From Magicicada septendecula (lineage: Eukaryota > Arthropoda > Insecta > Hemiptera > Cicadidae): a stretch of 64,000 nt of DNA. Below, one piece after another: positions 45,701-56,350 of this stretch. Positions within the stretch are counted from its first letter, which is position 1. Each line of letters begins with the position of its first letter. The notes beneath the pieces are model-generated. The model was not told the DNA's origin and did not search any database. It saw nothing but the letters and a program-made list of their open reading frames with translations. Location of the stretch: the NCBI GenBank assembly GCA_034769895.1, contig CM068368.1, positions 337,613,076-337,677,075 on the forward strand, read 5' to 3'. Both the position numbers and the translations under genes were made by a program.

Positions 45701-45950
45701 AGTCCCATTCGTCAGTTTCCTTGACAGAGTCATGGTAATCATCTTCACAAGCTGACGAAATCAGCAGTGTTATGAATACTGGTTTTTAGTATATAATATA
45801 ATGTAATATAATATAGTATAATATAAGCAAATTAACATTAAATAACATTAATTAATTATTAAGCTAAACGTACTCAAAAATTTTTAACCAACAAATTAAT
45901 AAATTATTAATATTATAAGAAACTGTCAAATTAAAATTGTAAACTAAGCA
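42766..45950. other. gene-free AT-rich stretch
   Basis: About 3.2 kb without any recognisable coding frame. A short CTT repeat (about 43188) and GCGCGC followed by CACACA (about 45461-45480) are the only simple repeats. Confidence 0.55.
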
Positions 45951-48760
45951 CATACAATTTTTCCTGGTCTAATAATTAACGTTCTGCCTACTGTGCCAGA
46001 GACTGCTCGTTCGAGTTCAGGAGAGACTGTATGGTAAGGCTAAGTGGGTAACTGAGATCGTGGAAGAGGCCAGAATTACGGCTGATGAGAACGCTATCCG
46101 CACCTTCGTCAAATCGCTTTCCGAGAAGTACATCGCACAAGTTTATTTTTACATTAGAGTTCAACATTAAATAGAAACTAATTCAGATTCCTCTACGAAG
46201 ATAAAAAAAAATACATATATTGTCATGTTTAAATGAGTTTAAATAAGACAAATTGGATGAACAAGATCAAAAAATTTAATATAGAGTCTTTACATGGCAG
46301 GAGTCCACAAAAGTGCTTAGAAACACGTTAATTAGACTACGTCAAAACGTCAACAGCAGTATTGGTTTGATACTCAGCGTACACAAAATGCTGTTGTAAG
46401 GGTGTGAATTAACGGAGGTCAAGTTGAAGAAACGCCACACCCTTCACATTATTGAAATATATTTTTACCCTGTTAGAGAATCGGTTGTGTTGTCGTATTA
46501 TAAAACGTACAAAACTTTCCCGTACTCACTTGTCTATATTTATAATGTTTTGTCTCACTTGTCTTGTGGAAATGTGATGTGGTTGTACTAATTCCTCTGA
46601 TTATACTGGAGTTTGTTGTTTTCGTGCTTAGGCGTTACAACTAATTTTAAGTATATCAATCTTAAATTCTCAGTGTTCAATATGCTACTTAAATGTTTTA
46701 TCATTGCTTTTGAAATGGTTCAGAGTGGAACAAATATTGTCCGTGGAACGTTGAACTAATCTGATGCTTATGGAAAACGAAATTTCTTTGTATATTAAAA
46801 TAATTCTACGGAATGTACAGAAATGTATTCTAACTTTGACTTCATTGGTATGAGTGATACTGGAATGGTAAAAATGTTAAAATTGTTGAGCATTTAGTAT
46901 GGCATATTCAAGACAAATAAAATGTGACGATCTTATATGAATTTTCGTATTACAAAAATCTGTAACTGGTAATCCTTTAGATTGAAAACAACCAACTTAC
47001 AATTTTTTCCATTATTTTTACTAGTTTGAATAATAAAATAGTTTTTGAAATAACATAAATACGTCGATTGTTGTGTAACTATGATATGCCTTTCTTCTAA
47101 TACCCAGAAAAAATTCTTAAACCGTCACACCAGTATCCAGATGTCACTTCATCAATCTTCCAGTAGCTACAATAAAAAAAGGTTTGTTTTATCATGATGA
47201 TTTATTATAAAATAGTAATATTTAAAACAAATATTTTTTAATATTTTGATATTCTTACGCTACAATAGTAAGAAATGTAGGTTTACATGGAAAAGGCATA
47301 TTTCATATTTAAATTCAGAAATTCTAATTCTGGTATTTTTAAACCTTTCATATTGGTGAACGCCGTGAACGCAATTAAAGAAAATATACAAATTACTGAA
47401 GATTTATCCTAAGTTTGTGTTTTTAAAGAATATAGCATACGTAATATATAGTATTCATAATACGGCTGTTAAGTATTTCCAATTTAGTCTTTTTAGTTAC
47501 AAATGAGTGAAAAAACATGCCTTTTTTATTCAATGTCGACATCTTTCCGTGCCTCTTAAGAGTGTAGACAGGAGCAGACTTAAGTCATATGTCTCAGTGT
47601 CGGAAAAGAGTACACATATCATTATTGATACTCGGACACGTCATGCACAACAAAATCCAATACTTGAATTATGTTTTCACCATAATTCAGGTCTAATATC
47701 AGTTTATCAGGTTAGTCAGATAGCCTAGCATCAGGTTAACGGAAATCAGTGAAGGGTGAAGTAAAACCTGTTTTTCTTGTCGATCGAAGCTAAGGAATAC
47801 ACTGATTGTATTCTGTGATACAATGTACATTGCACACGTCAAATGTTGGTGGCGAGAAAGACGCTGTAAAACTACGTATGCCCAGTGCACATGATGACAA
47901 GCTGTGTATACTATTCGTGACAAACCACTTAAGTAAATGTGAGTAGCAGAAAGTAATCGATACCGAGCAAGAAGACATTTTCGTTTCAAACTGTCCAATC
48001 CCACGCCTCATTCTACTGATCTCGAAAATCTTGTTTCCGCGATACAAGCATTTGGTTTTCACTTTTCCGTCGCTGCACTTCTCCAAAGAAGTGCGGTTTT
48101 GTGAAAACTTCAATTGTGTTTCTTTCCGAGTATCAGCCTGAAAATGTTCCCATCTCAGCCGCATATAGTTTGTAACATACATAGTGCTTTCTCTATGCCG
48201 TTCCTGTGGTTGTAACTTGCCTAGTAACTTACTTATAACCTTCAATATACTTCCTGTGTAGACTGAATTAAAAGCTTTTTTGCAAGTAACAGATTCTTTA
48301 CAAAGTAATTTTCCATACTTATTACAGTGGTCTTTAAGTTCATTAATTACTTGCAGATAATCAATTATGTATCTAACTTTTACTATTAAGAAATGGAATG
48401 AGTGGGAATAATTTACTATTCTGTTTCATGAAGTGATCTATCAAGCTATCTACTTATGTGAATTAGCAGACATCTTTCCGAAAATTTAGTACAGACGTGA
48501 AAGCAATGAAACTGTCTATTATATCAGTTTATCAGATCATGTCTATGTTTTTTATTTTTTGTAGTAGAGTGCTTTATTGCCACACGGGCCGCCACACTGG
48601 TTTCATTTGCAACTCACAATCACAATGGCTGTGCTGTAGTAATGGGATCCAGTCAAGGTCACGACTTGGTTTGCCTACCCAACCCTATTACTAGGCACAT
48701 AATACAGCGGTCTAGTCCAGCATGCCTTGGCTAAACAAATAACAAAACGTTCGCGCACGC
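45951..48760. other. gene-free stretch with unrecognised frames
   Basis: A tRNA-like segment near 45985-46025 (GTGCCAGAGACTG, GTTCGAGTTC) might be a tRNA-derived SINE trace. An open frame at 46037-46165 and a 151-codon minus frame at 47790-48245 show no known domain. Nothing here is supported as a gene. Confidence 0.45.
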
Positions 48761-48763
48761 GCC

Positions 48764-48765
<2 letters not shown>

Positions 48766-48843
<78 letters not shown>
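48766..48843 (+). repeat. (CA)n microsatellite
   Basis: A nearly pure CA array of about 78 bp, preceded by a short GCGCACGCGC run. Frames through it encode only His-Thr repeats. Confidence 0.95.
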
Positions 48844-49373
<530 letters not shown>

Positions 49374-49461
49374 CCATCAACTGTGTAAACCATGTGTTAT
49401 TTTATTATAGCATATACCTAATAAATACCTTACTAACATAAGCAATTGCTAAATTGTTTCA

Positions 49462-49707
49462 GGTGACACAAACAGCAGTAATAAAGTAGAAATAGGTCCA
49501 ATGACTCTGAGGGATTACATAAAAACACTGGAACCATATGATCCCCAGATTCATGGATGGAGAGGTGATGAACCACGCAGGAAGCCGTACTGGCAAGCCA
49601 ATGGTGTTGCTTCCACTCCTGCATCACAACCACAGTATGGTTACAATTCTGTCAGCTACCAAACATCTGACAGTGTAATCACTTTGCAGAGAAATAAATT
49701 TGTTTAA
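49462..49707 (+). CDS. candidate terminal coding exon of a host gene
   Basis: An acceptor-like AATTGTTTCAG ends at 49461 and an open frame runs from there to a TAA at 49705-49707. The product reads DTNSSNKVEIGPMTLRDYIK, then LEPYDPQIHGWRGDEPRRKP and PYWQANG, and ends TLQRNKFV. Codon use is balanced and the composition is that of an ordinary protein tail (Tyr, Ser, Gln-rich end), unlike the AT-rich chance frames nearby. I do not recognise the protein. No transmembrane segment is visible in the exon; it could be a cytoplasmic tail. AATAAA near 50385 may be a polyadenylation signal. Upstream exons are not found in this window. Confidence 0.5.
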   Translation, partial: GDTNSSNKVEIGPMTLRDYIKTLEPYDPQIHGWRGDEPRRKPYWQANGVASTPASQPQYGYNSVSYQTSDSVITLQRNKFV

Positions 49708-49729
49708 TTGTAAGTAAGCCAGATGATAG

Positions 49730-49731
<2 letters not shown>

Positions 49732-49801
<70 letters not shown>
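49732..49801 (+). repeat. (GT)n microsatellite, 70 bp
   Basis: Pure GT array beginning 25 bp after the stop codon of the candidate exon, so inside its 3' untranslated region if the exon is real. Confidence 0.95.
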
Positions 49802-49802
<1 letters not shown>

Positions 49803-50473
49803 ACATTATATGTACTCATTACCCAATTCACCTGTAGTCACTACGCACTATGTACATAGATATAGAATTATTTTTGAAATTTCAATTACATTTATTCAGT
49901 TACTGGGTTATATATGAATTGCACTGACAGTATTAGTAATAATGTGCAGAAAAATATATAATCCAACAAACTAGTTTTAATCAGAAAATGGTTTGCTAAA
50001 ATTTATATTGTTTTGTTGTGCATGTTTAATGAGTAAAAGATATAGACATTCAAAGAACAAAGAAGTTCTCTTATACATAGTTCTCTCATATCTCTTAGTT
50101 CTCTTTTTTTTTAAATGTGGTTATGGTGGTTAAAGAGAAATCTTGTAACTGAAATACAGAATATGAGTTGGGAAACATAGATAACCAAATTATGCCCCTT
50201 AAAATACACATTACTCATTTAAATTATGTATCAAACAAAAATTAACATGGTGGTAAGGTATAGTTAAATTTAAAGTAATTTTAGAGTAAAGCCATGATCC
50301 TACATTGCATTATATGAATTCTGTTTCATATTCACAATCACAGAACCATTCTACAATCACAGAACCATTCTACAATCACAAGACAATAAAAAACTTTTTT
50401 CTAATGTGACTATTTGGGGAGATTTCTCCCATTCCCTCCCACCCCTGTGGATCTGGGCCTGAATTCTAATATG
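49802..50473. other. gene-free stretch
   Basis: AT-rich, with a small tandem duplication around 50330-50375 (CACAGAACCATTCTACAAT repeated). No gene. Confidence 0.5.
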
Positions 50474-50545
50474 ACTAAATATCACTATTACATTAACAAC
50501 TCGGAACACTAGGTTTTTTATAAGTAAAAGCATAAAGTTTTACCT

Positions 50546-50592
50546 TACAGCCTGAACCGGTTTTCTCCTTTAAAAGGCTTCTTCAGAGGCTG
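50546..50592 (-). ncRNA. hammerhead-like ribozyme motif, minus strand
   Basis: The left arm of the palindrome carries the same motif on the minus strand: core CTGAAGA complement within 50580-50586, GAAA complement TTTC and the self-complementary AACCGGTT block around 50554-50562. Coordinates are approximate to a base or two. Confidence 0.55.
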
Positions 50593-51130
50593 CCGCTGGT
50601 AGCGCTGTCCGTCTTGTTGTGGGTGACGGAATCGAATTTCGAAAGGTCGATGCTGTGTGTGTGGGGTGAGATATGTTCGAATAATGCGTGCGATTTGAAT
50701 TGTGTCTGTTTGTTTAGGATGTCGTTTTTATTTGTTTTTGTGTGTTTGTATATTTCCAATTGTTCTAGAGTGTCTAGTTTTCAGCCTTTTGTGTGTACGT
50801 GTAGAATGTTCATGTTATTGTCGATGTTTTTATATGTGTGGTTTGCTTCAATGAGGTGGTTTGCAAAGGTGGAGTCTGTAGTGGAGTGGATTGCCTTTGT
50901 GTGTTCAATGTATCTCTGTTTGAAGCTATGTCCTGTCTGGCCTATGTAGAATTTATTGCAATTTGAGCAATTTAGCTTGTAAACACCGGGTAGATCGAAT
51001 TTGTTTTGTGCTTTGTGTGTGTGTTTTGATAGTGTGTGTTCTGTTTTGTTAGTAGTTTTGTAAGCGATTCTGTATCCTGCTTTTTCGAATTTGGGGGCTA
51101 TTTTTTCAGTTTGTTTGTTGATGTATGTTA
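50589..51130 (-). pseudogene. Penelope-like GIY-YIG endonuclease, left arm
   Basis: Reading the minus strand: EHTLSKHTHKAQNKFDLPG, then GVYKLNCSNCNKFYIGQTG with the GVY and YIG motifs and the C-x2-C between them, and SFKQRYIEH with the Arg and Glu region. An in-frame TGA at 50781-50783 follows HTKG, after which about 65 more codons remain open to the TGA inside the ribozyme motif. In intact elements this domain is fused C-terminal to the RT and nicks the target. Confidence 0.8.
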
Positions 51131-51166
51131 GTGTTATGAATTGTGTTAACAATTATGATGAAGTGT

Positions 51167-51714
51167 TAACATACATCAACAAACAAACTGAAAAAATAGC
51201 CCACAAATTCAAAAAAGCAGGATACAGAATCGCTTACAAAATTACTAACAAAACAGAACACACACTATCAAAACACACACACAAAGCACAAAACAAATTC
51301 GATCTACCCGGTGTTTACAAGCTAAATTGCTCAAATTGTAATAAATTCTACATAGGCCAGACAGGACGTAGCTTCAAACAGAGATACATTGAACACACAA
51401 AGGCACTCCACTCCACTACAGAATCCACCTTGGCAAACCACCTCATTGAAGCAAACCACACATATAAAAACATCGACAATAACATGAACATTCTACACGT
51501 ACACACAAAAGGCTGAAAACTAGACACTCTAGAACAATTGGAAATATACAAACACACAAAAACAAATAAAAACGACATCCTAAACGACCAGACACAATTC
51601 AAATCGCAAGCATTATTCGAACATATCTCACCCCACACACACAGCATCGATCTTTTGAAATTCAATTCCGTCACCCACAACAAGACAGACAGCGCTACCA
51701 GCGGCAGCCTCTGA
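51167..51714 (+). pseudogene. Penelope-like GIY-YIG endonuclease, right arm
   Basis: Mirror copy of the left arm: KAGYRIAYKITNKTEHTLSK, then GVYKLNCSNCNKFYIGQTG, SFKQRYIEHTKALHSTT and NHLIEANHTY. A TGA at 51514-51516 interrupts it; beyond that the frame stays open for 65 codons (KLDTLEQLEIYKH, FNSVTHNKTD) and stops at TGA 51712-51714. That stop codon lies inside the CTGAAGA ribozyme core at 51711-51717. An RT-encoding part is absent, so the protein is a C-terminal remnant. Confidence 0.8.
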
Positions 51715-51749
51715 AGAAGCCTTTTAAAGGAGAAAACCGGTTCAGGCTG
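51705..51749 (+). ncRNA. hammerhead-like ribozyme motif, plus strand
   Basis: CAGCCT (51705-51710) is stem I 5' strand, followed by the core CTGAAGA (51711-51717), a CCTT/AAGG hairpin (51720-51730), GAAA (51732-51735) and AACCGGTT, whose two halves are self-complementary (51735-51742). Cleavage is expected after C51743, and AGGCTG (51744-51749) pairs perfectly with the 5' strand of stem I. Stem II is flanked by unpaired A and G, a deviation from the standard fold. Stem III has no loop, so two RNA copies would need to pair. Confidence 0.6.
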
Positions 51750-51822
51750 TAAGGTAAAACTTTATGCTTTTACTTATAAAAACCTAATGTTCTGAGTCGT
51801 TAATGTAATAGTGATATTTAGT

Positions 51823-52238
51823 TAAGTAACGGACACGTCATGGACAACGAAACCAAGAATCTAATATGACATTCGTATTCTTACTGTTATACTCTTCTGA
51901 CATTTTACAAATGTATGATATTGAAATTTGTATTACTTATTATCATTAATACAATAAACAGACAATAACTACAGATAAATGTATCTTTTGTGTATGTGTC
52001 TGGTTAATTTATAAATTTAAATAAATACTTATTTAAGTTTATATTAAAGAAACTTAAATATAAATTTAATGAAGTATATTTCTAAAAATTTTATGAAATA
52101 ACAAAAATGTTCTCTCACAGTTGCTGACTGGTGAATTTGTTAATTACAAAATAACAAAAATGTCCTTCGTCCTTCACGTTGCTGAACGACCTTAAATAAG
52201 AAGCCATACTGAATATTTTATGGCTTTTCCTGTGTATG

Positions 52239-52277
<39 letters not shown>

Positions 52278-53410
52278 AGACTAAGCACATTATTAATTCA
52301 CAAGGTGGTTCCATATATATTCAGACTAACTTTAACACTCAGTGAGTGAATTAAAATTGCCATAGCAGTGTACTCAAAACAGTAAATATTCATAACAGAG
52401 AATAAATTATTTGTTAAAACCACATCACTAGGACATAAACAGTTCATGATGTTGTTAGACAATACAAACTGTTATTTTGCCAACTGAAACACATATATTA
52501 TTATACTTTATTTATTAATTTGTTGAAAACAGTGATAATTACTGAAGCTTGAAGGTGAAAACACTTGCACGCACGCGCACGCACACACACACACACACAC
52601 ACACACAAATATTCTTGTTTTTCCAGATTTTGATAGTTATTTTATTTGTTCTTAATGTTTTGACATTATTTTCCAATAACTTATTCAGATGTTATTTACC
52701 TTCATCTGAAATAATTTATACATTCTCTCTCATATTAAAACATATAAAATGTTTTACACAATCTCTTCTTTATAAATTTGTGTGTACTTTGTTTACATTT
52801 TTATATCATGTTACTTTACAAGAAATAATCTGTTGCCATTATTTCCACCGATATGATAAATACAGGGTATTTCAAGAAGAAACAGAAATAATTTCATATA
52901 TGTTATACTTGTAAAAATACTTGTAAAAACAAGTATATCAGTTTATATTCAATCACTTTCGGCTACAGTTCGTTTCTTTATATATATTGTAACAAATATT
53001 AATGTTGCCACTTATTAATTTAAACCTCACACTGGAGTCGTCAATTTGTAACAGTAATAAATAACTGAGATGAGGTCTCGCGAGTAAACAATATAACAAT
53101 TTGTGTTGAGATACGAGTTCTTATGCTCCACGTAGCATGCGTCAAGTTTTAACAAATTCAATACATATGTATTAAAATTATTCAACCACACCGTTGTTGT
53201 TGTCAATCTGTAACCATTAATATGATATGTTGAACGGCGAATTATTTTGTATTCTGCCGCTCGCTCCCACTATACGTGCAGTTCCAATGATGTCACCCAC
53301 AGTTGCCAACCGTTGTTGTGTCCGCTGTGCTCTGTTAACTTATTTTTTAAATGAAACAGCAATACGCATATTTTATTCTTCGTATTGTTTAAATTAGCAG
53401 CCATCCTTAC
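51823..53410. other. gene-free stretch with GT and CA arrays
   Basis: (GT)n lies at about 52239-52276 and (CA)n at about 52580-52607. The 121-codon frame through the CA array (52549-52914) has no known domain and looks like a chance frame. Confidence 0.5.
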
Positions 53411-53453
53411 TATTTCTTTTATAAATTTGCTAACTGCTATAATTTTTATTGTT

Positions 53454-53490
53454 CAACTAAGCTTTTCGTCATCACTGACATCATCAGGTC
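53454..53490 (-). ncRNA. hammerhead-like ribozyme motif, minus strand
   Basis: Exact inverse of the plus-strand copy, with core, hairpin, GAAA and AAGCTT in the same order on the minus strand. Confidence 0.5.
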
Positions 53491-53498
53491 TTAAATAA

Positions 53499-53536
53499 TG
53501 ACCTGATGATGTCAGTGATGACGAAAAGCTTAGTTG
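53499..53536 (+). ncRNA. hammerhead-like ribozyme motif, plus strand
   Basis: CTGATGA (53503-53509) is followed by one U, a GTCA-GTGA-TGAC hairpin (53511-53522) and GAAA (53523-53526). AAGCTT (53526-53531) is a self-complementary stem III; cleavage is expected after A53532. GUUG after it pairs with UGAC before the core, with two G-U pairs. The same structure lies on the minus strand of the other arm. Confidence 0.55.
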
Positions 53537-53579
53537 AACAATAAAAATTATAGCAGTTAGCAAATTTATAAAAGAAATA

Positions 53580-56350
53580 AACAGCAATAATAATGACGCA
53601 AATATAATACCAAACATATACCTTTATAGAAACCATTTATTCAGTGAAGCATTGGTTAATTATTTCTCGTTTTCTTTTTATGGTAAATACAATTGTGGCA
53701 AAATTATGCGTCTTCTTTACCAGTTGGTACAGTAGTTGTAAATATTATTCAGTAGTCAGCCAGGCCAAAGGAATGATGCATTGGTTATTATTTCTATTAA
53801 AGTAAATTATCTCAGGGCGTATCTGGTTCGGGGATTACGTTTAAACAAATAATACTATTCTTTAAATCAAAATACAAATTTCACAGTACAAGGATATTAC
53901 CAGGTTTTGGTGTGTAAAGTGCAACTTGGCAGTCGTGTATTGGTTGCTTGTTATTAGAGGTTATGACCAGTTTATGTGCTTATTAGTTATCGTTAAAGGT
54001 TCTTATGGTGTTCAAAAAGGTGTAAAGCTCAATTCATGTTATTTGTGAGTGTTCTTTAGTGTTGGTGTGATATAGTGTCTGTAGTTTTATTTTGTTTAAT
54101 TCCTAGAAAGTCGGGTACACAAATGTTGGTTTCGACACATAAAATAATAAATTGTTCAAATTCACCAGATCCTCTTCTTTAAATGATTCTAGGACGAAGA
54201 TAGGGTCCACATCTTCTTCGGTTCTTCTCCCTGGATCTCAATTCTTCTATATTAAATGCTGTATGTTCCTCTCTTGATTATTATATTTTGTATTATGTAC
54301 ATCGATTTGTTTTATTAAGTCTGGTACGTGTTTTCACAGTTTAAAGTAGAATTATATAAGATGTTTTACTAACGCGTCTGTACTCAATGACCGTTGTTAA
54401 AGAAGTCCTATTTTATTTATCTGAAATTTTTGGTTGCTAAGGTAAAACTTGAAATCTGGTTGGTTGATTCAGATATACATTGTCATACAAATTGATTATT
54501 TCCATGTCTGAATTTGGTCAAAACTTTTAAATTAATATAACTTTTCTGTATTGATTGGGGATTTAAAACTACTAGCATCATTATTTTGGTCTTTACATTG
54601 GTGACATATTGACACTAAACATGCCTACTTTTACTTAAGAAATACAGATGTTACATTTTTGCTATTTGAATTTTTCTTAAATAACTTGAAACGGACTATT
54701 TTGATTCTAGATTTGTCGTGTATACCATTAACTATCAATCTATTCATCCTTCAAAATTTGTTTTACAAAATTCTAACAGTATTTCCTAAAATTTACAAAA
54801 GTTGGTTTTACATGGCTTCATACAGTTTGCCATCCACAAAAACATTTGCTAATTCATTTATTTGTTCAAAAAATGTGATTACCCTTATAGAACTACTGTC
54901 TGCTCTGTTAGTTTTACTATTTCTTATTAATTTATAATGGTTTGTTACTTCACTGGCTATTCTGATAATAGTTTGTTTATTTTATCATTGGCTTAAAAAT
55001 TTTATATAAAATATTAAGTATTATGACTTATATACGTAATTATAATAACAAATTGGTAATTACTCACTATATATTGTGATTTACATTATTTATAATAAGA
55101 GTATCAGGATATGCTAAAAATCATATTCGGCTTTCTAGGCCTACTCAAATCTGATTACATGACACTATACTTTTTCCTTATTATACAAACATTACTTCAT
55201 TACCTGATTATATAAGTAACTACAATTGTTCCTGATTATCCAGTTGAACCTTTGTGATAGTTTTACTAACAAAATTAAAAATATGTGATTACTAATAACA
55301 TAATTACCTTTACTTGGCATCACAGCCTATAGTCTTGTAGGCATTAATTCCTTTCCTACTATTTACAGTTCTTATTATTAATCACAGACAATTATTGTAA
55401 ATTGTTCTTGATAGTCTACTTCAACTTTCACTAACATACACATAACATAAATCAATGATTATTCTGCTCACCTTAACACTGGTATTAATCTCCCCAGTCC
55501 TGTCTGAGTGATTAACACTTATTATAATTCACTTGTTTATACACTTTGTCACTGATTGTTTTGGTTTCACTGATACATAATATGCAGCTACTTCCTTATT
55601 CATTAAAATACATTTAATACTATAATACATTGTACTGTATTTCTACTTGTCACATTCATTGTTTTTGTGTTTGGTTTACATTTTTATTGTCATTAAAAGA
55701 ACTAATTAATCTATATAGTCTGTTCTGTTTGATTAATTATTGCTAACTTTTCCCTCATCACTTCACTCTTGTTATAAAATATTATTTACAGTATTATCTT
55801 ATAAACTATGGTACATTAGTCTTTCTTTACTTTCTGTAGTGCACTTCATGGTTTATTATTCATTATTCTCTTGACAACATTATGTGCACTATTCATTACA
55901 ATTAGTTGCATGTTTCATGTATCTATAATAATGGTTTGGTTATATTATTTCATTATATCATTCAAATTAATAACTTACTAATATTTCTTTTTACATTGTA
56001 TTGTATGTTTGGGCCTATTATCCCTCAATTTGCATTTTGATTATCTTTATATTTTGATACATTTAATGGAACCATTTGTTTCCTTATAGTATTGGTACAT
56101 AAGCTGTCTGTCTTTATAAGTATTATTTTGTCATTATTTGAAGTTCATGTCATAATCGGGGTATTTTGCATCACTTTGCCTAATCATTAATTAGGGTACG
56201 GTCAGTTGTAGTACTAGTCAGTCTAAAATAGTTATTCGTTCATATTCACTATCATTTTGAAAGATATTTTTCTTCTTGTTTAGTTTCTTATCCATAGTCT
56301 TCATTAAATCTGGTACGATATCAAGTTGTTCCAAATGTAATGTTACAATA
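53580..56350. other. gene-free pyrimidine-rich stretch
   Basis: From about 54000 the plus strand is T/C-rich. Frames such as 54659-54937 are Phe/Leu/Ile-rich by composition and show no family motif. The composition reverses abruptly near 56350. Confidence 0.5.

Larger units (their letters stand above)
50474..51822. repeat. 1.35-kb palindrome of two Penelope-like 3' ends
   Basis: Left arm 50474-51130 and right arm 51167-51822 are inverse copies with few differences, separated by 36 bp (51131-51166). Each arm encodes, reading outward from the centre, the GIY-YIG endonuclease part of a Penelope-like element followed by a hammerhead-like motif near the outer end. The arms share the same in-frame TGA after HTKG, so one was copied from the other or both come from the same defective source. 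No RT remains. Inverted, partially duplicated copies are known for Penelope-like elements. Confidence 0.9.
53411..53579. repeat. perfect 80-bp inverted repeat with 9-nt spacer
   Basis: Arms 53411-53490 and 53500-53579 are exact inverses around TTAAATAAT. Short matches continue outward (CAGCAATA occurs on both sides in direct orientation). Each arm contains a hammerhead-like motif. No protein is encoded nearby, so this is a small structured element related to Penelope-like termini only by the motif. Confidence 0.9.

Noticed and set aside
45985..46025. tRNA-like segment with a B-box-like GTTCGAGTTC
   Set aside because: No cloverleaf or A box could be assembled; at most a SINE trace.
46037..46165. 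short open frame (KAKWVTEIVEEARITADENA)
   Set aside because: It reads like protein but is too short and unrecognised to support a gene call.
47790..48245. 151-codon minus frame
   Set aside because: No domain, composition typical of chance frames, no splice or promoter context.
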